From positions 248,001 to 312,000 of the forward strand of contig NZ_CANMUA010000003.1 in assembly GCF_947500995.1 (NCBI RefSeq): a stretch of DNA of 64,000 nucleotides, given 5' to 3'. Positions 52,430-60,238 of this stretch are shown here, one piece after another; position 1 is the stretch's first letter; each line of letters starts with the position of its first letter. This stretch comes from an uncultured Serinicoccus sp. GTDB lineage: Bacteria; Actinomycetota; Actinomycetes; Actinomycetales; Dermatophilaceae. The notes under the pieces were generated by a model, which was given only the letters and a program-made list of their open reading frames with translations, made no database searches and was not told the DNA's origin. Both the position numbers and the translations under genes were made by a program.

Positions 52430-52511
52430 CCCCCCTGTGCCCCCCGCGCGGGTCGCCGGCCGTCACCGTCGCGCAAGATCTGGCCGCCGGGGCGCGGCAT
52501 ACCCTGAGACG

Positions 52512-53225
52512 GTGAGCACGGTGCTGGTCGTCGAGGACGAGGGGACGGTGCGGGAGGTGGTGTGCGCCTACCTGCACCGGGCCGGGCTGCCCACCCACGA
52601 GGCGGCGGACGGTCTGGTGGCGGTGCGGGCCTTCCCGGACGTGCGGCCCGCCGTGGTCGTGCTCGACGTCATGGTGCCCGGCATCGACGGTTTCGAGGTG
52701 CTGCGGCGCATCCGGGCGATGGACCCGGACGTGCCGGTGCTCATGCTCACCGCCCGGAGCACCGAGCAGGACCGGATCGCCGGCCTGGAGCTGGGTGCGG
52801 ACGACTACGTCACCAAACCCTTCAGCGCCCGGGAGCTCGTGCTGCGCGTGCAGGGGCTGCTGCGCCGCACGGCCGGCTCCTCGCCGGGCGGCCCCGGGCC
52901 CTCCGGCACCGTCCGGGACGGCGACCTCGTCGTCGACCGCGGCGCCCGCCGGGCCACCCGGGCGGGTGCGGAGCTGGCGCTGACCAGCCGCGAGTTCGAC
53001 CTGCTCGTGCACCTCATGACCCATCCCGGCGTCGTGCTGGACCGGGACGACCTCCTGCGCGAGGTGTGGGGGTGGGAGGTCGGCGACCGCTCGACCGTCA
53101 CCGTCCACGTGCGGCGGCTGCGCGAGAAGGTCGAGGCCGACCCGTCCCGGCCGGCGCGGATCAGCACGGTCTGGGGACGGGGCTACCGGTGGGACCGGGC
53201 GCAGGGGTATGCCGATGAGGCCTGA
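52512..53225 (+). CDS. response regulator, OmpR/PhoB family
   Basis: Regulator of 237 residues. Receiver: VLVVEDEGTVREVVCAYL, phospho-Asp in VVVLDVMVPGIDGFEVL, VLMLTARS and the Lys in DYVTKPFSARELVLRV. The winged-helix DNA-binding domain ends with LLREVWGWEVGDRSTVTVHV RRLREKV. I start at GTG 52512 (VSTVLVVEDE); the track ORF begins in a Pro/Arg leader. It overlaps the following kinase. Confidence 0.93.
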   Translation: MSTVLVVEDEGTVREVVCAYLHRAGLPTHEAADGLVAVRAFPDVRPAVVVLDVMVPGIDGFEVLRRIRAMDPDVPVLMLTARSTEQDRIAGLELGADDYVTKPFSARELVLRVQGLLRRTAGSSPGGPGPSGTVRDGDLVVDRGARRATRAGAELALTSREFDLLVHLMTHPGVVLDRDDLLREVWGWEVGDRSTVTVHVRRLREKVEADPSRPARISTVWGRGYRWDRAQGYADEA

Positions 53226-54243
53226 GCTGGAGGCGATCACCCTCGCGGCGGGCACCGCGGGAGCGGTCGGGCTGGCCGGCGCCGCGCTGACGCTGCTCGT
53301 GGCCCGGCGCTCGCCGGCGGCGGCGACCCTGCTGGGGCCGGTGGTGGGGGTGGCCAGCGTCGCCGCCGGGGTGGTCGTGACCACGCGCGCGATGTTCCTG
53401 TCCGAGCACGACGCGACGCTCATCGCGCTGGTGCTGCTGGCGGCGGCGCCGGTGGCCCTGGCGATCGGGGTCCTGCTCTTCCGCAGCGTGCGGCGGCTGG
53501 ACCGGCGGGCGCAGCAACGGCTGGCCGACGAGCAGCGCGAGCTGGCGCTCGCCCGCTCCCGGCAGGACATGATCACCTGGGCCTCGCACGACCTGCGGAC
53601 CCCGCTGTCCTCGATCAGGGTGATGGCCGAGGCCCTCGAGGACGGCCTCGTCACCGACCACGACGACTACCACCGCCGCATCCGCGCCGAGGCCGACCGG
53701 ATGACCGTCATGGTGGACGACCTGCTCGAGCTCAGCCGGCTGCGGAGTGCCTCCCCCGCAGACCCGGGGGAGGTGGTGGACCTGGCGGACGTCGCCGCGG
53801 CCGTGGTGGCCGGCCAGCAGCCGGTGGCGGAGCAGCAGCAGGTCCGCGTGCGGCTGACCGGCGACGGGCCGGCGCCGGTGCGGGCGGTCGCCGGCGAGCT
53901 CGACCGGGTCGTGGCCAACGTGGTGAGCAATGCCGTCCGGGAGTCGGCGGCCGGGTCCGAGGTCGTGGTGCACGTCAGGGCGGACCCGGTCGCGGAGGAG
54001 GTCGTGCTCCACGTCGACGACGCCTGCGGGGGGCTGGGGGAGGAGGCCCTCGCCCATGCCTTCGAGCCCGGGTGGCGCGGCAGCAGCGCCCGGTCGGCGG
54101 GCGCCGGGGTCGGCGTGGGCCTGACGATCGCCCACGCCCTCGTCGAGCGCAGCGGCGGCACGATCACGCTGGCCGACCACGGGCCCGGCTGCCGCGTCCG
54201 GATCGCCCTCCCGCGCCACACCCCCGCACCGGACGCGCGGTAG
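53209..54243 (+). CDS. sensor histidine kinase (HisKA class)
   Basis: Kinase of 344 residues. Two or three hydrophobic segments (ITLAAGTAGAVGLAGAALTLLV onward), then the H-box ITWASHDLRTPLSSIRVMAEAL, N-box VVANVVSNAVRES and G-boxes VDDACGGLGEEAL and GVGVGLTIAHALVERSGGTI. It has no separate extracellular domain. ATG 53209 or 53215 could start it; the gene overlaps the regulator by 17 nt. The last residues TPAPDAR are encoded by the first unit of the 22-bp repeat, as at 22706. Confidence 0.91.
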   Translation: MPMRPELEAITLAAGTAGAVGLAGAALTLLVARRSPAAATLLGPVVGVASVAAGVVVTTRAMFLSEHDATLIALVLLAAAPVALAIGVLLFRSVRRLDRRAQQRLADEQRELALARSRQDMITWASHDLRTPLSSIRVMAEALEDGLVTDHDDYHRRIRAEADRMTVMVDDLLELSRLRSASPADPGEVVDLADVAAAVVAGQQPVAEQQQVRVRLTGDGPAPVRAVAGELDRVVANVVSNAVRESAAGSEVVVHVRADPVAEEVVLHVDDACGGLGEEALAHAFEPGWRGSSARSAGAGVGVGLTIAHALVERSGGTITLADHGPGCRVRIALPRHTPAPDAR

Positions 54244-54284
54244 GGCACCACCGGACGCGCGCTCGTGCCGCACCGGACGTGCGG
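54227..54284. repeat. 22-bp repeat, second locus (3 units)
   Basis: CACCGGACGCGCGG (54227), CACCGGACGCGCGC (54249) and CACCGGACGTGCGG (54271) occur at exact 22-bp steps with variable 8-nt remainders. The first unit contains the end of the kinase gene and its TAG stop; the array runs to within 15 bp of the stop of the convergent methyltransferase gene. It is the same repeat family, same period and same placement as 22706-22877. Confidence 0.85.
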
Positions 54285-54299
54285 CAGGGACAACTGCCG

Positions 54300-54899
54300 T
54301 CAGGGGCCGATCGGCGAGAGGACCCACACCGCGTAGTCCGGACCCGGCGGGTGCAGCTCGTAGGAGCCGGCGCGCAGGTCCACGCCGAGACCGCAGGCAC
54401 GGGCGTCCGCCTCGAGCTCCTCCGGCGGGTAGCGTCGCGCGTGGTCCGGCCCGCCCCGCTGGTGCATCCCGACGAGCACCCGCCCCTGGGGGCCGAGCAG
54501 GTCGCGCACGCGGCCCAGGACCTCCCGCTCGGTCCCCTCGGCCAGGAACGCCATGACATTGCCGACCAGGACCACGAGGTCGTAGCCGGGCTCGAGGTCG
54601 ACCTCGAGGATGTCGGCCTGCGTCACCGCGAGCCCGGGGTAGGTCCGGCGCGACTGCTCCACCAGGGCCGGGTCCGGCTCGACGGCGGTCACCCGGTGGC
54701 CGCGCGCCTGCAGCGCGGCCGCCACCCGCCCCATACCGGAGCCGACGTCGAGGACCCGGGCGCACCGGGGTACCAGCACGTCGGCCAGCCGCGCCTCGCC
54801 GTCGACGTCCGTGCCCTCCTCGACCAGGCGGGCGAGACGCTCGCCGAACTCACGCGTGTGCTCGCCGGCCAGCTCCCAGCGGGTGGGGCGGTGGGACAT
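54300..54899 (-). CDS. class I SAM-dependent methyltransferase
   Basis: Protein of 199 residues with motif I ARVLDVGSGMGRVAAALQ, motif II region VTAVEPDPALVEQSR, motif III ADILEVDLEPGYDLVVLVGN and LLGPQGRVLVGMHQRG. This is the SAM-binding Rossmann fold; the acceptor is unknown. Start ATG 54899. Confidence 0.87.
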   Translation of the reverse strand: MSHRPTRWELAGEHTREFGERLARLVEEGTDVDGEARLADVLVPRCARVLDVGSGMGRVAAALQARGHRVTAVEPDPALVEQSRRTYPGLAVTQADILEVDLEPGYDLVVLVGNVMAFLAEGTEREVLGRVRDLLGPQGRVLVGMHQRGGPDHARRYPPEELEADARACGLGVDLRAGSYELHPPGPDYAVWVLSPIGP

Positions 54900-54979
54900 G
54901 CGCGACTCCTCGGCTCGGGCGGGCGACGGATCCGGTATGCCGTCGGCCGGGCGCCCACGCTAGCGCCGCCGCGCCCCTC

Positions 54980-55717
54980 TCACCGCTCGGGGATGAAGCC
55001 GGAGTCCAGCTCCCACGGCGCGACCGGGGAGTGCTCCAGGATCCAGGCCTGGAGCTCGCGGTCCCAGCCCAGGCCCACGGCGATCCCGACCGCGACGAAG
55101 ACCAGACCGAGACCCCGCTGCAGCCACCCGCGGGGGTCGGCCGCCCAACCCAGCCGGCGGACCAGGCCCTGCCCCGCCAGCGCGACGGCCAGCAGGGTGG
55201 TGCTCAGGCCGAGGCAGTAGGCGGCCAGCAGGGTCAGCCCGTAGCCGAGCTCGGCGGGCAGCACGGTCACGACCACGTAGGCGTACAGCGGGCTGCACGA
55301 GGAGAAGACCGGCCCCAGCGCGGCGCCGGTGAGCGCCTGCCCGAGAAACCCCTGGCGCTGCTGCGCCCCGTGCAGGCCGGCGTGGCTGCGGGCGGCCAGG
55401 CCGAGCCGGGCGCTGGCCTGCTCCCACAGCCTCGGGGCGAGCATCACCGCGCCCAGGGCGAGCAGGATGCCGCCGGACAACCAGCGCCAGACGCCCGGCG
55501 GCACCCCGATGAGCGCCGTCGTGCCCTTGAGGACCAGGGTGAAGGCGGCCACCGACAGACCCAACGACCCGGCCACGACCACCGCGCGCCGGGCCTGCGC
55601 CGCGCGGGAACCGTCCCCGACGAGGGAACCGCCGACGATGACCGGCAGCAGCGGCAGCACGCAGGGCGCGAGCGTCGTGAGGACGCCCGCGACGAGCGCG
55701 CCGAGCAGCGCGAGCAC
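54980..55717 (-). CDS. ccdA: cytochrome c biogenesis/thiol transporter, CcdA/DsbD-like
   Basis: Membrane protein of 245 residues with six helices. The two redox cysteines that carry electrons from cytoplasmic thioredoxin are in LAPCVLPLLPVIVGG (first helix) and GPVFSSCSPLYAYVV (fourth). The GTG start directly follows the stop of the thioredoxin-like lipoprotein gene, the pair forming a membrane electron-transfer route. No ResB/ResC or CcsA genes are seen, so the route may feed thiol repair outside the cell rather than cytochrome c assembly. Confidence 0.88.
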   Translation of the reverse strand: MLALLGALVAGVLTTLAPCVLPLLPVIVGGSLVGDGSRAAQARRAVVVAGSLGLSVAAFTLVLKGTTALIGVPPGVWRWLSGGILLALGAVMLAPRLWEQASARLGLAARSHAGLHGAQQRQGFLGQALTGAALGPVFSSCSPLYAYVVVTVLPAELGYGLTLLAAYCLGLSTTLLAVALAGQGLVRRLGWAADPRGWLQRGLGLVFVAVGIAVGLGWDRELQAWILEHSPVAPWELDSGFIPER

Positions 55718-56251
55718 TCAGGAGCCCTGGGTCCGGGCGAGGATCTCCTCGCCCGTGGTGGCGCCCGTCCAGGTGGCGATCTCCTCGCCGTCCGCGTCGA
55801 CCTGGACGAAGGTGTGCTGCTGGGTGACGCCGTAGGTCTGCCGCAGGTCCGTCCGCTCGTCGAAGTCCACCTTGACCACGGTGAGGCCCTCGGGCAGGCC
55901 GACGGTGGTGAGGCTCTCGTCGGTGGCGCGGCAGTCGGGGCACCAGTCGGCGTGGAAGAACAGCACGACCGGGCCGCCGTCGTAGGCGGCGGGGTCCGCG
56001 GCATACGTGTCGTGCTCGACGTAGCCGCTCATCCCGGCCATGGCGCTGGTCTCCTCCTCGTCCATGTCGTCCTCGGTCATCTCCTCGACCTCGGTCGTCA
56101 TGTCGTCCTCGCCGGTCATGTCCTCGCTGGTCATGTCCTCGGCGCTCGCGGCCGGCGTGGCGGGCTGCTCGGTGTCGTCGGTGGTGCCGCACGAGGCCAC
56201 CACGAGGGCGGTGGCGAGGGCGGCGAGCAGGGTGGCTGGGGTCCGTGTCAT
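55718..56251 (-). CDS. thioredoxin-like lipoprotein with Met/Asp-Glu-rich linker
   Basis: Exported protein of 177 residues. Signal ATLLAALATALVVASCGTTD has a lipobox with Cys 21. Residues 36-75 are made of repeats such as EDMT, EDDMT, EEMTEDDMDEEE; after that comes a thioredoxin fold with active site FFHADWCPDCRATDESL (CxxC) and the cis-Pro region replaced by TQQHTFVQVDADG. The acidic Met-rich linker is unusual and could bind copper or other cations. It is co-encoded with CcdA, which would reduce it. Confidence 0.86.
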   Translation of the reverse strand: MTRTPATLLAALATALVVASCGTTDDTEQPATPAASAEDMTSEDMTGEDDMTTEVEEMTEDDMDEEETSAMAGMSGYVEHDTYAADPAAYDGGPVVLFFHADWCPDCRATDESLTTVGLPEGLTVVKVDFDERTDLRQTYGVTQQHTFVQVDADGEEIATWTGATTGEEILARTQGS

Positions 56252-56322
56252 ACCGCCAGCGTGGCCCCGCCGAGGGGGCGGTGGTGTTGCCGAATCCTTA
56301 CCGCATGACGCACGCTGCGGGT

Positions 56323-57321
56323 ATGCCGCTCACCACCCCTCCGACCTACGCCGACGTGGAGGCCGCCTCGGTCACGCTGGCGGGCGCGGCCCACCGGACG
56401 CCGGTGCTCACCTCGGGCCGGCTGGACGCGCAGGTCGGCGCCCGGCTGCTGCTCAAGGCCGAGCACCTGCAGCGGGTCGGGGCGTTCAAGTTCCGGGGCG
56501 CCTTCACCGCGCTCTCGGCCTTCGACGCGGGGCAGCGGGAGGCCGGTGTCGTGGCCTACTCCTCGGGCAACCACGCGCAGGCGGTCGCGCTCGCGGCCCG
56601 TGAGCTGGGCATCCCCGCGACCATCGTCATGCCCCACGACGCGCCCCGGCTCAAGGTCGAGGCCACCCTGGGCTACGGCGCCCGGGTGGTGCGCTACGAC
56701 CGCTACACGCAGGACCGGGAGCAGATCGGGCGGGAGATCGCGCAGGAGCGCGGCGCCACCGTCGTCCCGCCCTACGACCACCCGCACGTCATCGCCGGGC
56801 AGGGCACGGCGGTCAAGGAGCTGGTCGAGGACGCCGGCCCGCTCGACGTCCTGGTCACGCCGCTGGGCGGGGGTGGGCTGCTGGCCGGGTCCGTCCTCGC
56901 CGTGCGTGCCCTCTGCCCGCAGGCCCGGGTGTACGGCGTGGAGCCGGCCGCGGGGGACGACGCCCGACGCTCCCTGGAGCAGGGGCGGATCGTGCACATC
57001 GACACCCCGGTGACGATCGCGGACGGGGCGCAGACCCAGCACCTCGGCGAGCTGACCTTCCCCATCCTGCGCACCGGGGTCGACGCGGTGGTGACCGCGA
57101 CCGACGAGGAGCTCGTCGCGGCGATGGCGCTGGTCGCCGGCACGCTCAAGCAGGTGGTCGAGCCCACAGGGGTCCTGGGCCTCGCGGCGGTGCTGAGCGG
57201 GGCCGTGCCGGTGCGGGAGGGTGAGCGCGTGGGCGTGGTGCTCACCGGTGGCAACGTCGACCCGGAGCGGTACGGGCAGCTGCTGGGGTACAACAGGTCA
57301 AACGCCGAGGCCGTGGTATAA
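56323..57321 (+). CDS. threonine/serine dehydratase (PLP fold type II)
   Basis: Enzyme of 332 residues that deaminates Thr/Ser, or racemises Ser in related forms. The PLP lysine is in QRVGAFKFRGAFTALSAF, then VAYSSGNHAQAVALAA, VTPLGGGGLLAGS (phosphate loop) and VLTGGNVD. The regulatory ACT domain of biosynthetic IlvA is missing, as in catabolic enzymes. ATG 56323 gives the family-like N-terminus; ATG 56305 is an alternative. Confidence 0.88.
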   Translation: MPLTTPPTYADVEAASVTLAGAAHRTPVLTSGRLDAQVGARLLLKAEHLQRVGAFKFRGAFTALSAFDAGQREAGVVAYSSGNHAQAVALAARELGIPATIVMPHDAPRLKVEATLGYGARVVRYDRYTQDREQIGREIAQERGATVVPPYDHPHVIAGQGTAVKELVEDAGPLDVLVTPLGGGGLLAGSVLAVRALCPQARVYGVEPAAGDDARRSLEQGRIVHIDTPVTIADGAQTQHLGELTFPILRTGVDAVVTATDEELVAAMALVAGTLKQVVEPTGVLGLAAVLSGAVPVREGERVGVVLTGGNVDPERYGQLLGYNRSNAEAVV

Positions 57322-57334
57322 CAGGTAAAACACC
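57288..57334. promoter_or_regulatory. 19-bp direct repeats before the ATPase/MFS operon
   Basis: GTACAACAGGTCAAACGCC (57288-57306) and GTATAACAGGTAAAACACC (57316-57334) match at 16 of 19 positions and are 28 bp apart. They overlap the 3' end of the dehydratase gene and end 21 bp before the ATPase start. Their A+T content and location suggest tandem binding sites of a regulator of the ATPase and MFS genes. Confidence 0.6.
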
Positions 57335-57355
57335 AGCAGGGAGGGAGGTGCGCCG

Positions 57356-58465
57356 ATGAGTGCGCGCGGGGGAAACCCCTTCCGGCCGAGCTTCGGCACC
57401 AGCCCCCGGGTGGTCGCGGGCCGGGCCGACCTGCTCGACGAGTTCGACATCGCTCTCGACGAGGGCCCGGGATCGCCCATGCGCTCGATCCTGCTCAGCG
57501 GGGCGCGCGGCATGGGCAAGACCGTCCTGCTCAACGAGCTGGAGGAACGGGCGCGGGTCCGCGGCTGGCACGTGCTGCGGCTCCCCGAGGGCCCGGGGCT
57601 GATGAGCGAGCTGGAGCGGACCGTGCTGCCCGCCCGCCTCACCGAGCACGACCCCGCCTCGCAGCGGCGGCGCATCACCGGCGGCAGCATCAGCGCGGTC
57701 GGGTCGGTCTCCACCGACACCTCGGAGGCCTACCCCACGACCCCCAGCGTCGCGACCATGCTGCAGCGGCTGACCGAGATCGCCCGGTCGCACGGCACCG
57801 GGGTCCTGCTGACCCTGGACGAGGTCCAGGCAGCCCCCATCGAGGACGTCGCCCGGCTGGCGTCGGCCTACCAGCACCTGCTGCGGGACGAGAGCGAGAT
57901 CGCCTTCGTCGGGGCCGGTCTGCCTACGGGGATCGCGGCCCTCCTGGCCCAGCAGGGCTCGACCTTCCTGCGCCGGGCCGAGCGCGTCGACCTGGCCCCG
58001 CTGCGGCGCGAGGAGGTCCTCGACGCGGCGGTCCGGACGGTCCGGGAGGCCGGACGGGTCATCAGCGCCGAGGCCGGCGAACGGCTGGCCGACGTCGTGC
58101 ACGGCTACCCCTACCTGCTGCAGCTCGTGGGCTACCAGGCCTGGCGTGCTGCCGGGGACGACGAGGTCATCACCCTCGCGGACGTGAAGGCCACGCTGCC
58201 GGTCGTCGTGGACCGGATGAGCCGGCTGGTGCACACCCCGGCCCTGCGGCAGGTGCCGCAGGGACAGCTCGACTACCTGCGGGCCATGGCCCAGGACGAC
58301 GGGCCGTCGTCGACGGGGGAGGTGGCCGCCCGGCTGGGGGTGAGCAAGCAGCACGGCAACGTCGTGCGCGCCCGGCTCATCGACCGCGAGCTCATCGCGC
58401 CGGCCGGCCACGGCCTCGTCGACATGGCGCTGCCCTACCTGCGCGAGCACCTGAGGCGCGGGTGA
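57356..58465 (+). CDS. AAA/STAND-like ATPase with C-terminal winged helix
   Basis: ATPase of 369 residues. VAGRADLLDEFDIALDEG starts an archaeal-ATPase-like (AAA 16/STAND) module with Walker A SGARGMGKTVLLNEL, Walker B GVLLTLDEVQAA and the sensor segment IAFVGAGLPTGIAAL. The final 80 residues (GEVAARLGVSKQHGNVVRAR LIDRELI) are a winged helix, so the protein may bind DNA or sense nucleic acids. The next gene, an MFS transporter, overlaps its stop (GTGA). Function is unknown. Confidence 0.82.
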   Translation: MSARGGNPFRPSFGTSPRVVAGRADLLDEFDIALDEGPGSPMRSILLSGARGMGKTVLLNELEERARVRGWHVLRLPEGPGLMSELERTVLPARLTEHDPASQRRRITGGSISAVGSVSTDTSEAYPTTPSVATMLQRLTEIARSHGTGVLLTLDEVQAAPIEDVARLASAYQHLLRDESEIAFVGAGLPTGIAALLAQQGSTFLRRAERVDLAPLRREEVLDAAVRTVREAGRVISAEAGERLADVVHGYPYLLQLVGYQAWRAAGDDEVITLADVKATLPVVVDRMSRLVHTPALRQVPQGQLDYLRAMAQDDGPSSTGEVAARLGVSKQHGNVVRARLIDRELIAPAGHGLVDMALPYLREHLRRG

Positions 58466-59703
58466 GCGCCGTCACCGAGCGGGTCCGCATACCGTCCGAG
58501 ATCTGGATCCTCGTCGGTGCGTCCTTCGTCATCGCGGTCGGGTTCGGCCTGGTGTCACCGGTGCTGCCGGGGTTCGCGCGCTCCTTCGACGTCGGCGCCA
58601 CCGCGGCGACGGTCGTGGTCTCGGCCTTCGCGTTCTGCCGGCTGGTCTTCGCGCCGGTGGGCGGCCGGCTGGTGCAGCGCCTGGGCGAGCGTCCGGTCTA
58701 TCTCACCGGCCTGCTCATCGTGGCCGTCTCCTCCTTCGCGACGGCGTACGCGCAGACCTACTGGCAGCTCCTCGTCTTCCGCGGCCTCGGCGGGGTCGGC
58801 TCGACGATGTTCACGATCTCGGCGATCGCCCTGGTGGTGCGGCTGGCGCCGCCGACGATCCGGGGGCGGGTCAGCTCGCTGTGGGGGAGCTCGTTCATCA
58901 TCGGGTCGATGCTCGGCCCCGTCATCGGTGGTCTCATCGCCGGGTGGGGGATGCGGTTGCCCTTCGTCGTGTATGCCGTCGCGCTCGTCGTCGCGGCCCT
59001 GGTCGTGGGTCTGGGGCTGGGCGGGGCGAGGCTCCGGCCGCCGCCGGGGGAGGAGGACCGGCCGGTCCTCACGGTGCGGGAGGCGCTGGGCGACCGGGCC
59101 TACCGGGCGGCGCTGGCGTGCGGCGTGGCCAACGGGTGGGCCAACCTCGGGGTGCGGATGGCGGTGATCCCGCTGCTGGCGGCGGCCGTGCTGGACGAAC
59201 CGTGGGTGGCCGGCGCGACGCTCACCGCCGCGGCGCTGGGCACCGCGATCACGCTGCAGGTCACCGGCCGCCTGGCCGACCGGGTGGGTCGACGCCCGCT
59301 GGTCATCGCTGGGATGGTCACCTCTGGACTGTCGCTGGGGGTGCTCGGGCTGAGCCTGCTCCCTGGTCTGGCCGTCGTCGCCTCGCTCGCGGTGCTGCTG
59401 GGGCTCAGCTTCGTCTCCGGGGTGGGGGCGGGCTTCGTCAACCCGGCGCAGCAGGCGGCCGTCGCCGACATCGTGGGGCAGGAGCGCAAGGGCGGCACGG
59501 TGCTGTCCACCTACCAGATGGCCACCGACGTCGGCGTCATCGTCGGACCGGTGCTCATCGGGGCCGTGGTCGACCTCGTCGGCTTCGGTGCCGCCCTGGC
59601 CGTGACCGGGATCGTCAGCGTGCTGGGCGCGGCGGTGTGGTTCCGGGCGCCGGAGACCCTCGGTCGCGACGCCGGCGCCAGTCCTGCGCCAGCATCCCCA
59701 TGA
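58462..59703 (+). CDS. MFS transporter (drug efflux type)
   Basis: Membrane protein of 413 residues with twelve hydrophobic segments. The A-motif between helices 2 and 3 is APVGGRLVQRLGERPVYLTG and the later GRLADRVGRRPLVIAG is its counterpart in the second half, typical of the DHA1 multidrug group. GTG start overlaps the ATPase stop. The 3' end overlaps the convergent GNAT gene by 89 bp. Confidence 0.88.
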   Translation: MSAVTERVRIPSEIWILVGASFVIAVGFGLVSPVLPGFARSFDVGATAATVVVSAFAFCRLVFAPVGGRLVQRLGERPVYLTGLLIVAVSSFATAYAQTYWQLLVFRGLGGVGSTMFTISAIALVVRLAPPTIRGRVSSLWGSSFIIGSMLGPVIGGLIAGWGMRLPFVVYAVALVVAALVVGLGLGGARLRPPPGEEDRPVLTVREALGDRAYRAALACGVANGWANLGVRMAVIPLLAAAVLDEPWVAGATLTAAALGTAITLQVTGRLADRVGRRPLVIAGMVTSGLSLGVLGLSLLPGLAVVASLAVLLGLSFVSGVGAGFVNPAQQAAVADIVGQERKGGTVLSTYQMATDVGVIVGPVLIGAVVDLVGFGAALAVTGIVSVLGAAVWFRAPETLGRDAGASPAPASP

Positions 59704-60238
59704 CGTGGCAGTCGACCCAGCGGTCGGCATACCGCAGCGCCTCCCGCTTCGTCCCCTCGAGCACGAAGCCGACCTTCTCGTAGACCCGGCGGGCGCGCGG
59801 GTTGAACGCGTAAACCTCGAGCTCGACCCGGTGCAGCCCCAGGACGTCGAAGGCGTGCCCGACCGCGAGACGTGTCGCCTCGGTGCCGAGACCGCGGTCG
59901 CGTGCGCCCCCCAGCCAGATGCGGAAGCCGATGGAGGCGTTGTCGGGGTCGTGGTCGAGCAGCACCGCCTCCCCGGCCACCTGCCCCGTGCCGAGGTCGA
60001 CCACCGCCCAGACCACCCGGTCGGTGTCGTCGGCCCAGCGGGCGTAGACCTCCTGCAGCTGCTCGACGGTCCACGGGTCGCCCGTGGTCTCGGCGTCGTC
60101 GTGGACGGAGCCGGTGAGCCGGCCCACCTCCGGGTCACGCATCAGCGCGTGCAGCCGCACGACGTCCGGGGCGGTGACGGGTCGGAGCTCGACCAGGTCT
60201 CCGGTCAGCGTGGGGGTGTCGGTGGGCAACGCGGGCAC
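59615..60238 (-). CDS. GNAT-family N-acetyltransferase (RimJ/RimL-like)
   Basis: Protein of 207 residues: LTGDLVELRPVTAPDVVRLH starts the RimJ-type fold, IGFRIWLGGARDRGLGTEAT is the acetyl-CoA pyrophosphate loop, and VYAFNPRARRVYEKVGFVLE GT the C-terminal half. Acceptors include protein N-termini and amino-sugars or antibiotics. The last 29 codons overlap the MFS gene on the opposite strand, so the two mRNAs have complementary 3' ends. Confidence 0.87.
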   Translation of the reverse strand: MPALPTDTPTLTGDLVELRPVTAPDVVRLHALMRDPEVGRLTGSVHDDAETTGDPWTVEQLQEVYARWADDTDRVVWAVVDLGTGQVAGEAVLLDHDPDNASIGFRIWLGGARDRGLGTEATRLAVGHAFDVLGLHRVELEVYAFNPRARRVYEKVGFVLEGTKREALRYADRWVDCHVMGMLAQDWRRRRDRGSPAPGTTPPRPAR

